27,050 nucleotides of DNA from Flammeovirgaceae bacterium UBA5008 (GTDB lineage Bacteria > Bacteroidota > Bacteroidia > Cytophagales > Cyclobacteriaceae). Below are positions 1 through 7,655 of this stretch, piece after piece (the first letter of the stretch is position 1; every line of letters starts with the position of its first letter). Both the position numbers and the translations under genes were made by a program. The stretch lies in contig DGYK01000010.1 of the NCBI GenBank assembly GCA_002398365.1, positions 161,197 to 188,246 on the forward strand, in the 5' to 3' direction. A model generated the notes under the pieces. The model did no database searches. It was not told the origin of the DNA and saw only the letters and a program-made list of their open reading frames with translations.

Positions 1-1
1 C

Positions 2-172
2 TATCGAACGGTTTTTAATTTGTATGTAATTGATGGTTATACGCACGAGGAGATTGGTAAACTCATTGGTATTTCTTCGGGTACATCGAAGTCCAACCTG
101 ATGAAGGCGCGGGAGAACCTCCGAGGTATGTTGTTCAACATGAATTTGATTTCCTATGAAAAAACTAACTGA
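2..172 (+). CDS. ECF-type RNA polymerase sigma factor, C-terminal end (partial)
   Basis: The reading frame is open from base 2 to a TGA at 170-172, giving 56 residues with the start outside the window. The visible part is a sigma-70 region 4 helix-turn-helix: YRTVFNLYVIDGYTHEEIGK followed by LIGISSGTSKSNLMKARENL. This is the typical '-35 recognition' helix pattern of extracytoplasmic-function sigma factors (GYTHEEIGKLIGIS, then TSKSNL). The next gene starts inside this one (17-bp overlap), so the two are probably co-translated. That fits the common Bacteroidota arrangement in which an ECF sigma factor is followed by a membrane-anchored partner. The family call is strong; the specific regulon cannot be read from the fragment. 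Confidence 0.88.
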   Translation, partial: YRTVFNLYVIDGYTHEEIGKLIGISSGTSKSNLMKARENLRGMLFNMNLISYEKTN

Positions 173-1460
173 CGAGGAAATCGACTCATTATTTAAGGAG
201 GCGGCAGCGAATTACGAGCCAGCCTATCATCCTTCGGAATGGGAAGTGATGAATAAGAAGTTGGAGGGCAAACCTTTTCGAATCCCCACGTGGGTAATTA
301 TAGCGGGAATTGGTTCATTAGTCTTTTTATCCGGAATTGGTGTAGGAGTTTGGATGAACAATCAATCAATTGTAAAAAACCAGTTACCGAACGGAGAAGC
401 GTCCTCTTTAGTCGTAAAATCAGATTCGATCTCTCTTCAAAAAAATATAGATGAGATTAAAAGCAAGGCTTCGATTACTGCCCAACCATCCAGTCGAGAA
501 GTTGCGGGCAAATCAACCAATCGACCACTTCAAAACAAGTCAAAAGAAACAATTGGTTTATCGTCAGCTTCTATGCCGCAGGCATCAAATCATCGTTTTG
601 AAAATCCCGTCAAGCTCAATACAGATGAAAAGAATCCCGTTGCCTTACAAACAAGCGAGTCACCCCCCATATTAAATGATCTGGAATCTCCATCACTAGA
701 CAAACGGCCGATGGAGAATGCTTCCATTTCCGCATTGGAATCCGTATCCCAGCAACACGAAAAACAACTCAGTGAAACCGCAATACCGGTAATGAGCCCA
801 GATTCAACTTTAGTTCAACTTAATGAAATTAGTAAGACGGATTCATCCGCAGTTACCGATTTGAAAGATGAAACGAAAAAATCAAACGAAGATGGCAAGT
901 GGTTTATTAAAGTGATGGCTTCTCCTGATAACTCGTCCATCAATTTTGCGTCAACCACTTTTGCAGGTAGTAATTTCATGGCTCTTATAGAATATCAATT
1001 GAATAATCGCTGGTCATTATCTACAGGTTTTATTTTATCCAATAAAAAATATAGCACCGATGCAGATGTAGTCTATAGTGGAAAAAAAGCCAAAGGTCTA
1101 GATGGATCTTGTCAGGTCATTGATATTCCGATTACAGCGTATTATCGAATCTCAACTCGTAACCGATTTTCCTTTTATTCGGGCTTTGGATTTTCTTCTT
1201 ATCTGATGTTGAGTGAAAATTACAAATATTCAATTGTTTACAATTCGACTAGTTACCCTTACGAGACCAAAGTGGAGGGTAGAAATAATGAATGGTTTAA
1301 AATGATAAACCTTTCATTGGGAGTAAATTATCAGCTAACGCATCGTTGGAGCCTGCAAGCTGAACCGTTTGCTAAGTTACCAATAGCGGGAGTAGGCGAA
1401 GGCAAAGTAATGTTATCCAGCACCGGCTTATTTCTTGGGATCAAATACAAAATACACTAA
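156..1460 (+). CDS. membrane-anchored protein with C-terminal outer-membrane-beta-barrel-like domain; possible anti-sigma partner
   Basis: 434 residues. The N-terminus (1-44, starting MKKLTDEEIDSLFKEAAANY) is short, acidic and cytoplasmic-looking. A single hydrophobic segment lies at about 45-66 (IIAGIGSLVFLSGIGVGV). A Ser/Lys/Asn-rich, low-complexity linker covers about 70-245. The C-terminal part (about 249-434) alternates aromatic and polar strands (YQLNNRWSLSTGF, YYRISTRNRFSFYSGFGF, NYQLTHRWSLQAEPF), as in OMP_b-brl/PorT-like domains. Genes of this shape commonly follow ECF sigma factors in Bacteroidota. The overlap with the upstream sigma gene suggests it controls or senses for it. I infer that its first ~44 residues could act on the sigma factor, but I see no classical zinc anti-sigma motif. 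The ATG at 156 is supported by the overlap and the basic N-terminus. Confidence 0.8.
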   Translation: MKKLTDEEIDSLFKEAAANYEPAYHPSEWEVMNKKLEGKPFRIPTWVIIAGIGSLVFLSGIGVGVWMNNQSIVKNQLPNGEASSLVVKSDSISLQKNIDEIKSKASITAQPSSREVAGKSTNRPLQNKSKETIGLSSASMPQASNHRFENPVKLNTDEKNPVALQTSESPPILNDLESPSLDKRPMENASISALESVSQQHEKQLSETAIPVMSPDSTLVQLNEISKTDSSAVTDLKDETKKSNEDGKWFIKVMASPDNSSINFASTTFAGSNFMALIEYQLNNRWSLSTGFILSNKKYSTDADVVYSGKKAKGLDGSCQVIDIPITAYYRISTRNRFSFYSGFGFSSYLMLSENYKYSIVYNSTSYPYETKVEGRNNEWFKMINLSLGVNYQLTHRWSLQAEPFAKLPIAGVGEGKVMLSSTGLFLGIKYKIH

Positions 1461-1472
1461 ACAATTTAATCT

Positions 1473-2279
1473 ATGATTTTTCGAATTACTACCAATCGTT
1501 TATGGTTAATTTCACTGGCAATCGTAATGGCCTGCTCAAGTAAAGATGTTCCTTCCGGCTTTGATTGTACTAAATCTACGCTGGCCTTGACATCTACACT
1601 TGCCAATCCAACCTCTTGCGCTACGGCCAATGGAAGCATTACTCCAAACCCAACGGGAGGAGAAGGGCCCTATCAATTTGCATTGGATGCGGGAGCCTAC
1701 GCAAGTGTAACTGCATTTAACAATTTAGGTGCTGGCAGTTATGTGTTAAAAGTTAAAGACAAAAATGGTTGCGAAAAGACGCAAAATGTAACATTGACAA
1801 CTCCAGGATCTTCCGTAGTGATTTCAAGTGTTACCCCCACTAACTCTAGTTGTGGTACTAGCACTGGTTCGATTGCAATTAGTGCTACCGGAACGGGCAG
1901 TCTGACATATTCACTTAACAGCGGAGCAGCCGTAAGTACTTCCACATTTTCTAATTTGGCTGCCGGAACCTATTCTGTTAAAGTAACCGATGGTGCCGGA
2001 TGTTCAACATCGCAAGGAAGCATTAAGATTTTGAACGGAACTAAATATAGCACTCAAATAAAGACTATTCTCGAGACGAACTGTACGGGTAGCAATTGCC
2101 ATTCTACTGGTGGTTCGGCACCATTCGCTATCTCTAATTTTTCGGCAGTGCAAAGCCGTGCAGCTGATATTAAATCCAGAACAGCAAGCGGCAATATGCC
2201 AAAAGGTGGACCTAAGTTGCCACAGTCCCAAATCGACCTTATAGCATGCTGGGTTGATGATGGTGCCTTGGATAACTAG
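1473..2279 (+). CDS. lipoprotein with two SprB-like repeats and a C-terminal cytochrome c-like domain
   Basis: 268 residues. A signal peptide ends in the lipobox IVMAC, with the lipidated Cys at 21. Two homologous modules of about 70 residues follow (about 40-110 and 115-187). Each has the pattern 'T.ptSC.t..GSI...tG...y.f.l..g......f.nL.aGsY.vkVtD..GC', which matches SprB repeats found in Bacteroidota surface and gliding proteins. The C-terminal ~78 residues resemble a small c-type cytochrome: ILETNCTGSNCHS gives a CX4CH site (C204, C209, H210), NMPKGG supplies a possible Met ligand (M242), and the end QSQIDLIACWVDDGAL is typical of this family. The gene follows the barrel gene by 12 bp and ends before a strong terminator, so it is likely the last gene of the sigma-factor operon. 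Whether the CX4CH site binds haem is inference. Confidence 0.82.
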   Translation: MIFRITTNRLWLISLAIVMACSSKDVPSGFDCTKSTLALTSTLANPTSCATANGSITPNPTGGEGPYQFALDAGAYASVTAFNNLGAGSYVLKVKDKNGCEKTQNVTLTTPGSSVVISSVTPTNSSCGTSTGSIAISATGTGSLTYSLNSGAAVSTSTFSNLAAGTYSVKVTDGAGCSTSQGSIKILNGTKYSTQIKTILETNCTGSNCHSTGGSAPFAISNFSAVQSRAADIKSRTASGNMPKGGPKLPQSQIDLIACWVDDGALDN

Positions 2280-2298
2280 GCAAGTATGAGTTATGTAG

Positions 2299-2346
2299 AA
2301 GTCCGGGAAAAGTTGACCTCAATTTTTCCCGGACTTTTCTGTTTTT
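2299..2346 (+). terminator. rho-independent terminator after the SprB/cytochrome lipoprotein
   Basis: A perfect 13-bp inverted repeat pairs aagtccgggaaaa (2299-2311) with ttttcccggactt (2324-2336). The loop is 12 nt, and a T-rich tail (ttctgttttt) follows. It sits 20 bp after the stop at 2279 and separates the sigma-factor operon from the symporter gene. Confidence 0.88.
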
Positions 2347-2369
2347 AACGGTACAGTTATTTAGCTTTA
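2338..2369 (+). promoter_or_regulatory. possible Bacteroidota-type promoter for the symporter operon
   Basis: TAGCTTTA at 2362-2369 matches seven of eight positions of the Bacteroidota -7 box TAnnTTTG. TCTG at 2338-2341, 20 nt upstream, is a one-mismatch version of the TTTG -33 element. A start near 2374 would leave about 18 nt before the TTG start codon. The position just after a terminator is sensible, but the match is imperfect. Confidence 0.35.
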
Positions 2370-2391
2370 ACTTTTATAACCTGTTACCGAA

Positions 2392-3774
2392 TTGCTCTTC
2401 GCTGCCATCATTGCCTACCTTTTGTTCACCATCCTAATCGGATACTGGGCATCGCGCAGGGTAAAAACTTCGGGAGATTTTTTATTAGCCGGTAGAAGCC
2501 TTCCAATCCTTTTAAGTTCATCAGCTCTTTTTGCTACCTGGTTTGGATCAGAAACGGTGTTCGGTGCTTCCTCTGAATTTCTAAAAGGCGGCCTATACTC
2601 TGTTATCGAAGACCCGTTTGGTGCAGCACTCTGCCTTGTTTTATTCGGATTGTTTTTTGCCCGAAAGCTCTATGGAATGAACTTACTAACGCTAGGCGAT
2701 TTTTTTGAAGTACGCTTCGGAAAACGAACAGAGTTAGTGGCCAGTATTTTTTTGGCGCCACCCTACGTGGGGTACATTGCGGCTCAGTTAGTAGCCATGG
2801 GTTTGATTTTAAATGTAGTGGTCGGATTAGAAGTTTGGGAAGGAGTACTTATCTCTTCCGTGGTGGTTACATTTTACACCTACATCGGAGGGATGTGGGC
2901 CATCTCCATTACCGATTTTATTCAAAGCATTATCATCATTGCCGGGCTGTTGGCGTTGGCGATTATATTAGTAGCCAAAGCAGGTGGAATTTCACCTATT
3001 TTATCCGAAGTGCATCCTACAACGTTCCGATTTTTACCAAGTTGGAATTTTAAGGAGATTATGCTCTACTTAGCGGCTTGGTCCGTGTTGGGTTTGGGAT
3101 CCATCCCATCTCAAGATGTCTTTCAACGCGTAATGTCTTCCGGTTCCGAAAAGATTGCCATTCGTTCTTGTTTTATTGGAGCTGGATTGTACCTGACCAT
3201 CGCCATGTTACCGTTGTTCATTAGCTTATGTGCTAAACATTTATATCCGCAATTAGCCACTGGCGACACACAACTTGCTTTGCCTAATATGGTATTGGCG
3301 CACACGCCTCTGGTTATTCAGGTATTATTTTTCGGATCGCTCTTGTCGGCCATTATGAGCACAACCAGTTCTGCCATTCTTGCTCCTGCTGCGATCTTCT
3401 CCGAAAATTTTATCAAGCCGTTGATGAAAGACAAACTGCCGGATCACCGGCTATTGGTCATTACGCGTATTTGTGTATTGGTTTTTGCCGGACTTGCAAC
3501 CATCATGGCATGCGTGCGCACAAATATCTATGAGTTGGTAGGGGAGTCGTCTGTGTTGAGCCTCGTTTCATTATTTGCACCCTTGGTGCTTGGTTTGTAT
3601 TGGAAGAAAGCCACCGGCACGGGGGCCTTGCTGGCAATGGTTCTCGGCATTATCACTTGGCTACTATTCCCTTATTTAAAATTGGATTGGCCCAGTTTAA
3701 TACCAGCTACGTTAGTTAGTTTTGCAGCCATGATTTTAGGAAGTTTGTGGATCAAAGAAAAAAGCAAAGTATGA
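2392..3774 (+). CDS. sodium:solute symporter (SSS family) permease
   Basis: 460 residues, highly hydrophobic, with about 12-13 predicted membrane helices. SSS hallmarks are visible: the N-terminal SGDFLLAGRSLPILLSSSAL segment (28-46), the GG-x-A-x4-TD-x2-Q signature at 166-178 (GGMWAISITDFIQ), and the Ser/Thr-rich helix SLLSAIMSTTSSAILAPAA, which carries sodium ligands in related transporters. It should import a small solute with Na+ across the inner membrane; the substrate is not deducible. The start is a TTG: an in-frame stop at 2377-2379 leaves no upstream ATG or GTG, and TTG at 2392 gives the usual short hydrophobic N-terminus. The stop overlaps the ATG of the OsmC gene (ATGA), implying translational coupling. 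Confidence 0.9.
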   Translation: MLFAAIIAYLLFTILIGYWASRRVKTSGDFLLAGRSLPILLSSSALFATWFGSETVFGASSEFLKGGLYSVIEDPFGAALCLVLFGLFFARKLYGMNLLTLGDFFEVRFGKRTELVASIFLAPPYVGYIAAQLVAMGLILNVVVGLEVWEGVLISSVVVTFYTYIGGMWAISITDFIQSIIIIAGLLALAIILVAKAGGISPILSEVHPTTFRFLPSWNFKEIMLYLAAWSVLGLGSIPSQDVFQRVMSSGSEKIAIRSCFIGAGLYLTIAMLPLFISLCAKHLYPQLATGDTQLALPNMVLAHTPLVIQVLFFGSLLSAIMSTTSSAILAPAAIFSENFIKPLMKDKLPDHRLLVITRICVLVFAGLATIMACVRTNIYELVGESSVLSLVSLFAPLVLGLYWKKATGTGALLAMVLGIITWLLFPYLKLDWPSLIPATLVSFAAMILGSLWIKEKSKV

Positions 3775-4193
3775 TTAAAGTAGAATTGAGCCGCCTGGAC
3801 AATGACTTGAAAATGGAGGCTGTGAACGACATGGGCAATAAAGTGGTGATGGATGGATCTCCTGCGGATGGCGGCCATGATGAAGGCTTCCGTCCGATGC
3901 AAATGTTGTTGGCTGCGATGGGAGGTTGTAGTGCCGTAGACGTTGTTTCTATTTTGCGCAAGCAGCGAATTGAATTAAAGGATTTGAAGATTACCGTAAC
4001 GGGTGAGCGCGAAAAAGGTGCAGTTCCATCACTCTACACCGAAGTGCATGCACACTTTAAATTATTTGGAAATATTGATTTGGATAAAGCAAAAAGAGCG
4101 GTAGAGCTTTCAGTTGGCAAATACTGCTCGGTAGCAAAAACGCTGGAGAAAAACGCCAAAGTCACATTTAGTGTAGAAGTCATCACGGATTAA
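3771..4193 (+). CDS. OsmC/Ohr-family peroxidase-like protein
   Basis: 140 residues from the ATG at 3771, which overlaps the symporter stop as ATGA. A GTG 24 bp upstream in the same frame is possible but would lie well inside the symporter gene and add only MDQRKKQS. The two conserved cysteines of the family are present: C53 in LLAAMGGCSAVDVVSIL and C119 in VGKYCSVAKTL. In OsmC and Ohr these reduce organic hydroperoxides or react with thiols; this member is YhfA-like in its motifs (the GG-C-SAVDVV form). It is cytoplasmic and most likely part of an operon with the symporter and the sulfhydrylase. The link to sulfur metabolism is only suggested by that neighbourhood. Confidence 0.9.
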   Translation: MIKVELSRLDNDLKMEAVNDMGNKVVMDGSPADGGHDEGFRPMQMLLAAMGGCSAVDVVSILRKQRIELKDLKITVTGEREKGAVPSLYTEVHAHFKLFGNIDLDKAKRAVELSVGKYCSVAKTLEKNAKVTFSVEVITD

Positions 4194-4196
4194 ATC

Positions 4197-5375
4197 ATGG
4201 AAGAAAGAAATTTTGAAACGAACGCTATTCGGGCACAAGCCGAACGTAGCGATTACCGCGAACACTCAGTACCATTATATCTTACCTCAAGCTTTGTATT
4301 TGATGATGCCGAGCAAGCCAGAGCCTTGTTTGCCGATGAAGTGCCCGGTAACATTTACACCCGGTTTTCCAACCCTAACAATACTGAACTGATTGAAAAG
4401 CTTTGCCTACTCGAAGGCACAGAAGATGGAATAGCTACTGCCTCAGGAATGGCAGCGATGTTTTGCAGCATGGCAGCGTTGTTGCGAAGTGGTGATCATG
4501 TGCTCGCTTCGCGTTCGGTTTTTGGTTCTACGCATCAAATCCTAAACACACTCTTCCCCCGCTTTGGAATTTCACACACTTATGTAGATGTCGCGAAGCC
4601 CGAAACATGGGAAGCTATGATTAAGCCGAACACGAAAATGATTTTTGTGGAAACACCTTCCAATCCGGCTTTAGATATCATTGACTTAGAATGGTTAGGA
4701 AAGCTGGCCAATAAACATAACTTGATTTTGAATGTCGATAACTGCTTTGCAACTCCTTACTTGCAAAACCCGGCTAAGTGGGGTGCACACATTGTTACCC
4801 ACTCAGCTACCAAGTTTATGGATGGACAAGGTCGAGTGATCGGAGGCGCTATTTTAGGAACCAAAGGATTGATCAAAGAAGTACGATTTTTTGCGCGCCA
4901 TACCGGCCCTTCCATGTCGCCTTTCAACGCATGGGTGCTCTCGAAGAGTTTAGAAACATTGGCCGTACGGATGGAGCGCCATTGTGAAAATGCTTTGAAG
5001 GTGGCAACCTATTTGGAAAGCCATCCCGAAGTTGAATACGTGAAATATCCCTTTCTGGCTGCTCACCCCAATCATGCCTTGGCGAAGAAGCAAATGAAAC
5101 ACGGTGGAGGAGTTGTTTCTTTTGAAGTGAAGGGAGGAATTGATCGGGGGCGAAAGTTTCTGAACTCGTTAAAGATGATCTCTCATTCGGCTAATTTGGG
5201 AGATACGCGTACCATCGCCACCCATCCGGCATCTACTACGCATTCAAAATTGACGAATGATGAGCGGGCAGCAGTAGGAATTACACCCGGTTTGATCAGA
5301 GTCTCTACCGGATTGGAGAACGTTCAAGATGTAATTAAAGATATTGAGCAATCACTGTTAGCAAGTAACAAGTGA
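4197..5375 (+). CDS. metZ: PLP-dependent O-succinylhomoserine sulfhydrylase-like enzyme (Cys/Met metabolism family)
   Basis: 392 residues, the normal length for the Cys/Met-metabolism PLP enzymes. Visible family features are SxxF at the N-terminus (LTSSFVFDDAEQA), YTRFSNPN (Y54, R56; phosphate contacts from the neighbouring subunit), ATASGMAAM (81-88), D181 in NVDNCFATPYLQNP, the Schiff-base lysine K206 in HSATKFMDGQGRVIGG, and the C-terminal RVSTGLENVQDVIKDIEQ. The sequence around K206 (ATKFMDGQGRVIGG) is the form seen in O-succinylhomoserine sulfhydrylases (MetZ), which make homocysteine directly from sulfide. Cystathionine gamma-synthase and O-acetylhomoserine sulfhydrylase are close alternatives. 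The start is 3 bp after the OsmC stop, so the gene is in the same operon. Confidence 0.85.
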   Translation: MEERNFETNAIRAQAERSDYREHSVPLYLTSSFVFDDAEQARALFADEVPGNIYTRFSNPNNTELIEKLCLLEGTEDGIATASGMAAMFCSMAALLRSGDHVLASRSVFGSTHQILNTLFPRFGISHTYVDVAKPETWEAMIKPNTKMIFVETPSNPALDIIDLEWLGKLANKHNLILNVDNCFATPYLQNPAKWGAHIVTHSATKFMDGQGRVIGGAILGTKGLIKEVRFFARHTGPSMSPFNAWVLSKSLETLAVRMERHCENALKVATYLESHPEVEYVKYPFLAAHPNHALAKKQMKHGGGVVSFEVKGGIDRGRKFLNSLKMISHSANLGDTRTIATHPASTTHSKLTNDERAAVGITPGLIRVSTGLENVQDVIKDIEQSLLASNK

Positions 5376-5403
5376 AGCTTGGAAACAGAGGCCAGGCTAG
5401 AAA

Positions 5404-5535
5404 TTAATCTTTCTTCTCGGCCTTTTTCTCTTTCAAATAATCGATGTAGCCCATACCAGCAGCAAATCCTACGATTACAGCCAGAATGATTACAAAAAGA
5501 TTGGCGCCATCGCCCACGTTTTGATTGAAGAACAT
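5404..5535 (-). CDS. 43-residue single-pass membrane peptide
   Basis: A short minus-strand frame with ATG at 5535-5533 and TAA at 5406-5404. The protein has a polar N-terminus (MFFNQNVGDG), one hydrophobic helix of about 17-18 residues (ANLFVIILAVIVGFAAGMG, 11-29) and a strongly charged cytoplasmic-type tail ending YLKEKKAEKKD. That is a convincing small membrane protein with type I-like orientation by the positive-inside rule. It lies between the convergent metZ gene and the HD-domain gene, 74 bp downstream of the latter. It could therefore be the last gene of the minus-strand unit or have its own promoter. Function unknown. The clear segregation of hydrophobic and charged residues argues against a chance frame. 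Confidence 0.6.
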   Translation of the reverse strand: MFFNQNVGDGANLFVIILAVIVGFAAGMGYIDYLKEKKAEKKD

Positions 5536-5609
5536 ATCGTAGTAATTAGTTCGCCAAAGATAGGGGGAAACCTGAAACTAGAAAATGAATAGCTGCGAAA
5601 ATTGAGCGG

Positions 5610-6149
5610 TTATATTCCCAATTCAGCCTTGTTTTTACGCAATACTTCGATGATGAAGGTAATATGTTCCGCCAGATCAACCCCGAGCAATTCTGCGCCT
5701 TTGTAAACTTCCTCACGATCCACTTTGGCAGCAAACCCTTTATCTTTCAATTTCTTAATGACTGATTTTGTTTCCAGCGAGGTAATTCCATCCGGCCTTA
5801 CCTGGCAGCAGGCTACGATGAAGCCGGTCAACTCATCGCAAGCTAAAAGAGCTTTATCCAGCGAATTATTGTAAGGCACATTCCATTTGGTATAATGGGC
5901 AGAAATAGCGTGAGCTATCTTTTCTTCTCCCAATTGGCGCAATTGTTCAACAATGATGTTGGGGTGCTGATCCGGAAAGGCTTCGTAATCGGCATCATGC
6001 AGAAGACCGGCTAAGGCCCATTCTTCTTTACTCTCGCCCAGCTTTTCGGCATAAGCTTCCATCACCAATTCGACTGTGCGCATGTGGCGCAGCAGGCTTT
6101 GGCTTTTTGTCATGGAAAGAAGAATCTTTTCTGCTTCCGCGCGCGTCAT
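5610..6149 (-). CDS. HD-domain phosphohydrolase-like protein
   Basis: 179 residues. The metal-binding pattern of the HD superfamily is present: H22 (LLRHMRTVE), the H51-D52 pair (AGLLHDADYEAFPDQH) and a later Asp (D105, LLACDELTGFI). Additional histidines at 62 and 85 (SAHYTKW) fit the HDIG-type group of small stand-alone HD proteins that are typically annotated as hydrolases. The start ATG directly abuts the TAA of the upstream TPR gene (no spacer), so the two are very likely translated from one mRNA. The substrate cannot be predicted; nucleotides are the usual substrates of the superfamily. Confidence 0.85.
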   Translation of the reverse strand: MTRAEAEKILLSMTKSQSLLRHMRTVELVMEAYAEKLGESKEEWALAGLLHDADYEAFPDQHPNIIVEQLRQLGEEKIAHAISAHYTKWNVPYNNSLDKALLACDELTGFIVACCQVRPDGITSLETKSVIKKLKDKGFAAKVDREEVYKGAELLGVDLAEHITFIIEVLRKNKAELGI

Positions 6150-7286
6150 TTATCGGGCTGCTTTTCGTTTCGAAACGTACACGTTGACGAAAGCGATTAC
6201 CGCAACGATTGCCAGGATTACGAGCGTAATGACCATTCGTGTATTCTTGAGCTGCAGGGCAGTCATTTCCTCCTGACTCTTCAAACGCTCTACCTCTTTT
6301 TCTTTTTCCTGAAGGTCAAGCGCCATTTCCATTTGAGCTATTTTACGATTGCTCTCCTCGCTATTGATTTTTTCTTTAGCCTGATCGTACAACACAAAAG
6401 TTTCATACGCTTCCCGCATCTTTCCTTGCTTAGAATAATTGAAAGCCAGACTTTTCAAAATTGCAGGCTCATAAACGTATGCTTGCAATTGTTTGCTCAG
6501 CTTCGCAGCACTGTCCAGATAATGCTCGGCTTTGTTGCTCTGACCTTGGCGCGCATAAACCTCACCCATGTTTACCATGATGTTCAATACGGTCATCTGA
6601 TTGTTTTCCTTTTTTGCCAATGCGATAGCACGCTCATAATACTCGATGGCTTGTTTATAGTTGCCTTGTTTATAATACAAGTTACCAATATTGTTAAATG
6701 GATCAGAATACAATTTCCCCATCTTCTCGCTCAATTGCGATGCCTGAGTAAAATACTTTAGGGCTTGTTCGTAGAGTTGAAGTTCGCTGTGCAGACTTCC
6801 TAAATTATTCATTGCCACAATTAATTTGGATTGATCCTTTAGTTCCATGAAATGTTTGTGGGACTCTTCGAAATACTTCATTGCCTGACCGTAATCTTTT
6901 TTCATGGAGTAGATCGTGGCAATGTTGCTTTTGATCGTAGCAATACCATCTTGGTTTTTGAGATTATCATAGATGCGCATGGCAATCAGATAATATTCCA
7001 ACGACTTATCTAGTGCACCCTGACTGCGGTAAGCGACACCCAAATTATTGTAGGAGGCTGCCATGCCCTTTTTATCTTCAATTTCAGTGGCCAGCGTTAA
7101 CGCCTCACGTGTATAGCCAATGGCCTTGACGGGATCGGAATTGACATACACCCGAAAGAGTTCATTAAGCGTCTTGACCTTTAAGTCGCCTTTGGCAGTC
7201 TTAAGAGCATTCTCCAAACTGTCAGCCGGATTTGCGAAAGCACCAAACGATAGAAGCAAGAATAGAAAAATGGGGTGTTTTGTCAT
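6150..7286 (-). CDS. exported TPR protein with coiled coil and C-terminal transmembrane anchor
   Basis: 378 residues. A Sec signal peptide lies at 1-18 (MTKHPIFLFLLLSFGAFA). About six to seven tetratricopeptide repeats follow from about 36 to 300 (for example YNNLGVAYRSQGALDKSLEYY, MNNLGSLHSELQLYEQALKYF, FNNIGNLYYKQGNYKQAIEYY). Then come a Glu/Lys-rich coiled coil (303-347), one membrane helix (351-370) and a short basic tail (VSKRKAAR). This is the periplasmic sensor half of the TPR histidine kinases and TPR-LuxR regulators of Bacteroidota. Here the protein stops right after the membrane helix, so no output domain is present. It is read together with the adjacent HD-domain gene. A role as a periplasmic scaffold or sensor is inferred. 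Confidence 0.85.
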   Translation of the reverse strand: MTKHPIFLFLLLSFGAFANPADSLENALKTAKGDLKVKTLNELFRVYVNSDPVKAIGYTREALTLATEIEDKKGMAASYNNLGVAYRSQGALDKSLEYYLIAMRIYDNLKNQDGIATIKSNIATIYSMKKDYGQAMKYFEESHKHFMELKDQSKLIVAMNNLGSLHSELQLYEQALKYFTQASQLSEKMGKLYSDPFNNIGNLYYKQGNYKQAIEYYERAIALAKKENNQMTVLNIMVNMGEVYARQGQSNKAEHYLDSAAKLSKQLQAYVYEPAILKSLAFNYSKQGKMREAYETFVLYDQAKEKINSEESNRKIAQMEMALDLQEKEKEVERLKSQEEMTALQLKNTRMVITLVILAIVAVIAFVNVYVSKRKAAR

Positions 7287-7301
7287 AAGTGGTTACTTAT
7301 G
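7284..7301. repeat. inverted repeat spanning the TPR gene start codon
   Basis: A perfect 7-bp inverted repeat, cataagt-ggtt-acttatg, includes the CAT that is the complement of the TPR start codon. In the minus-strand mRNA it could fold into a hairpin around the initiator, or it could be an operator near a possible -7 box (TAATTTTA on the minus strand, 7313-7306). No regulator is identified. Confidence 0.35.
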
Positions 7302-7382
7302 GCCGTAAAATTAAGACATTCTCGGGTAATAATAGAATCTTATACAAGGGGTTTTAGGATCGGAAACTCGCATGTATTTGCT

Positions 7383-7390
7383 TAACTTTG
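7383..7390 (+). promoter_or_regulatory. Bacteroidota -7 box for the toxin-antitoxin operon
   Basis: TAACTTTG is a full match to TAnnTTTG. A transcription start near 7395-7398 would place the ATG at 7410 about 12-15 nt into the mRNA and would exclude the TTG at 7392 as the start codon. No clear TTTG -33 element is visible at the expected distance. Confidence 0.6.
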
Positions 7391-7409
7391 GTTGTTAAAA
7401 TTCAAAGCT

Positions 7410-7655
7410 ATGGATCTGGCTGTCAAAAAGGTAGAATTGATTGAGTGGCTTATTCAATTGAAGGATGAAAATATGTTGAATCGAATCGAATCCCTAAAGC
7501 AAGGCTCGATTGAGAGTTATTACAATTCTCGTATGCCAAAGAATGAGCTCGAATTAAAGAAGAAATTGGACCAGTCCGAAAAAGATATTGAACAAGGTAG
7601 GACCTATTCTCAACAAGAGGTAGAAGCTCGCTTTCTTACAAAGTTTGCAAAGTGA
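7410..7655 (+). CDS. antitoxin-like protein of a ParE/RelE-type module
   Basis: 81 residues from the ATG at 7410; a TTG 18 bp upstream would sit at or before the predicted transcription start. The protein is small, rich in Glu and Lys, and helical. It begins MDLAVKKVELIEWLIQLKDE and ends with a flexible charged tail (YSQQEVEARFLTKFAK), a shape common among Bacteroidota antitoxins paired with ParE-family toxins. No helix-turn-helix is obvious, so autoregulation of the promoter is uncertain. The last codons overlap the toxin start (GTGA), the usual arrangement for translationally coupled antitoxin-toxin pairs. Identification rests mainly on context and size. Confidence 0.72.
   Translation: MDLAVKKVELIEWLIQLKDENMLNRIESLKQGSIESYYNSRMPKNELELKKKLDQSEKDIEQGRTYSQQEVEARFLTKFAK

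Noticed and set aside
6084..6761. 225-codon plus-strand frame opposite the TPR and HD genes
   Set aside because: It is antisense to two clear genes, and its Phe/Leu/Cys-rich sequence reflects the reverse complement of helical TPR codons.
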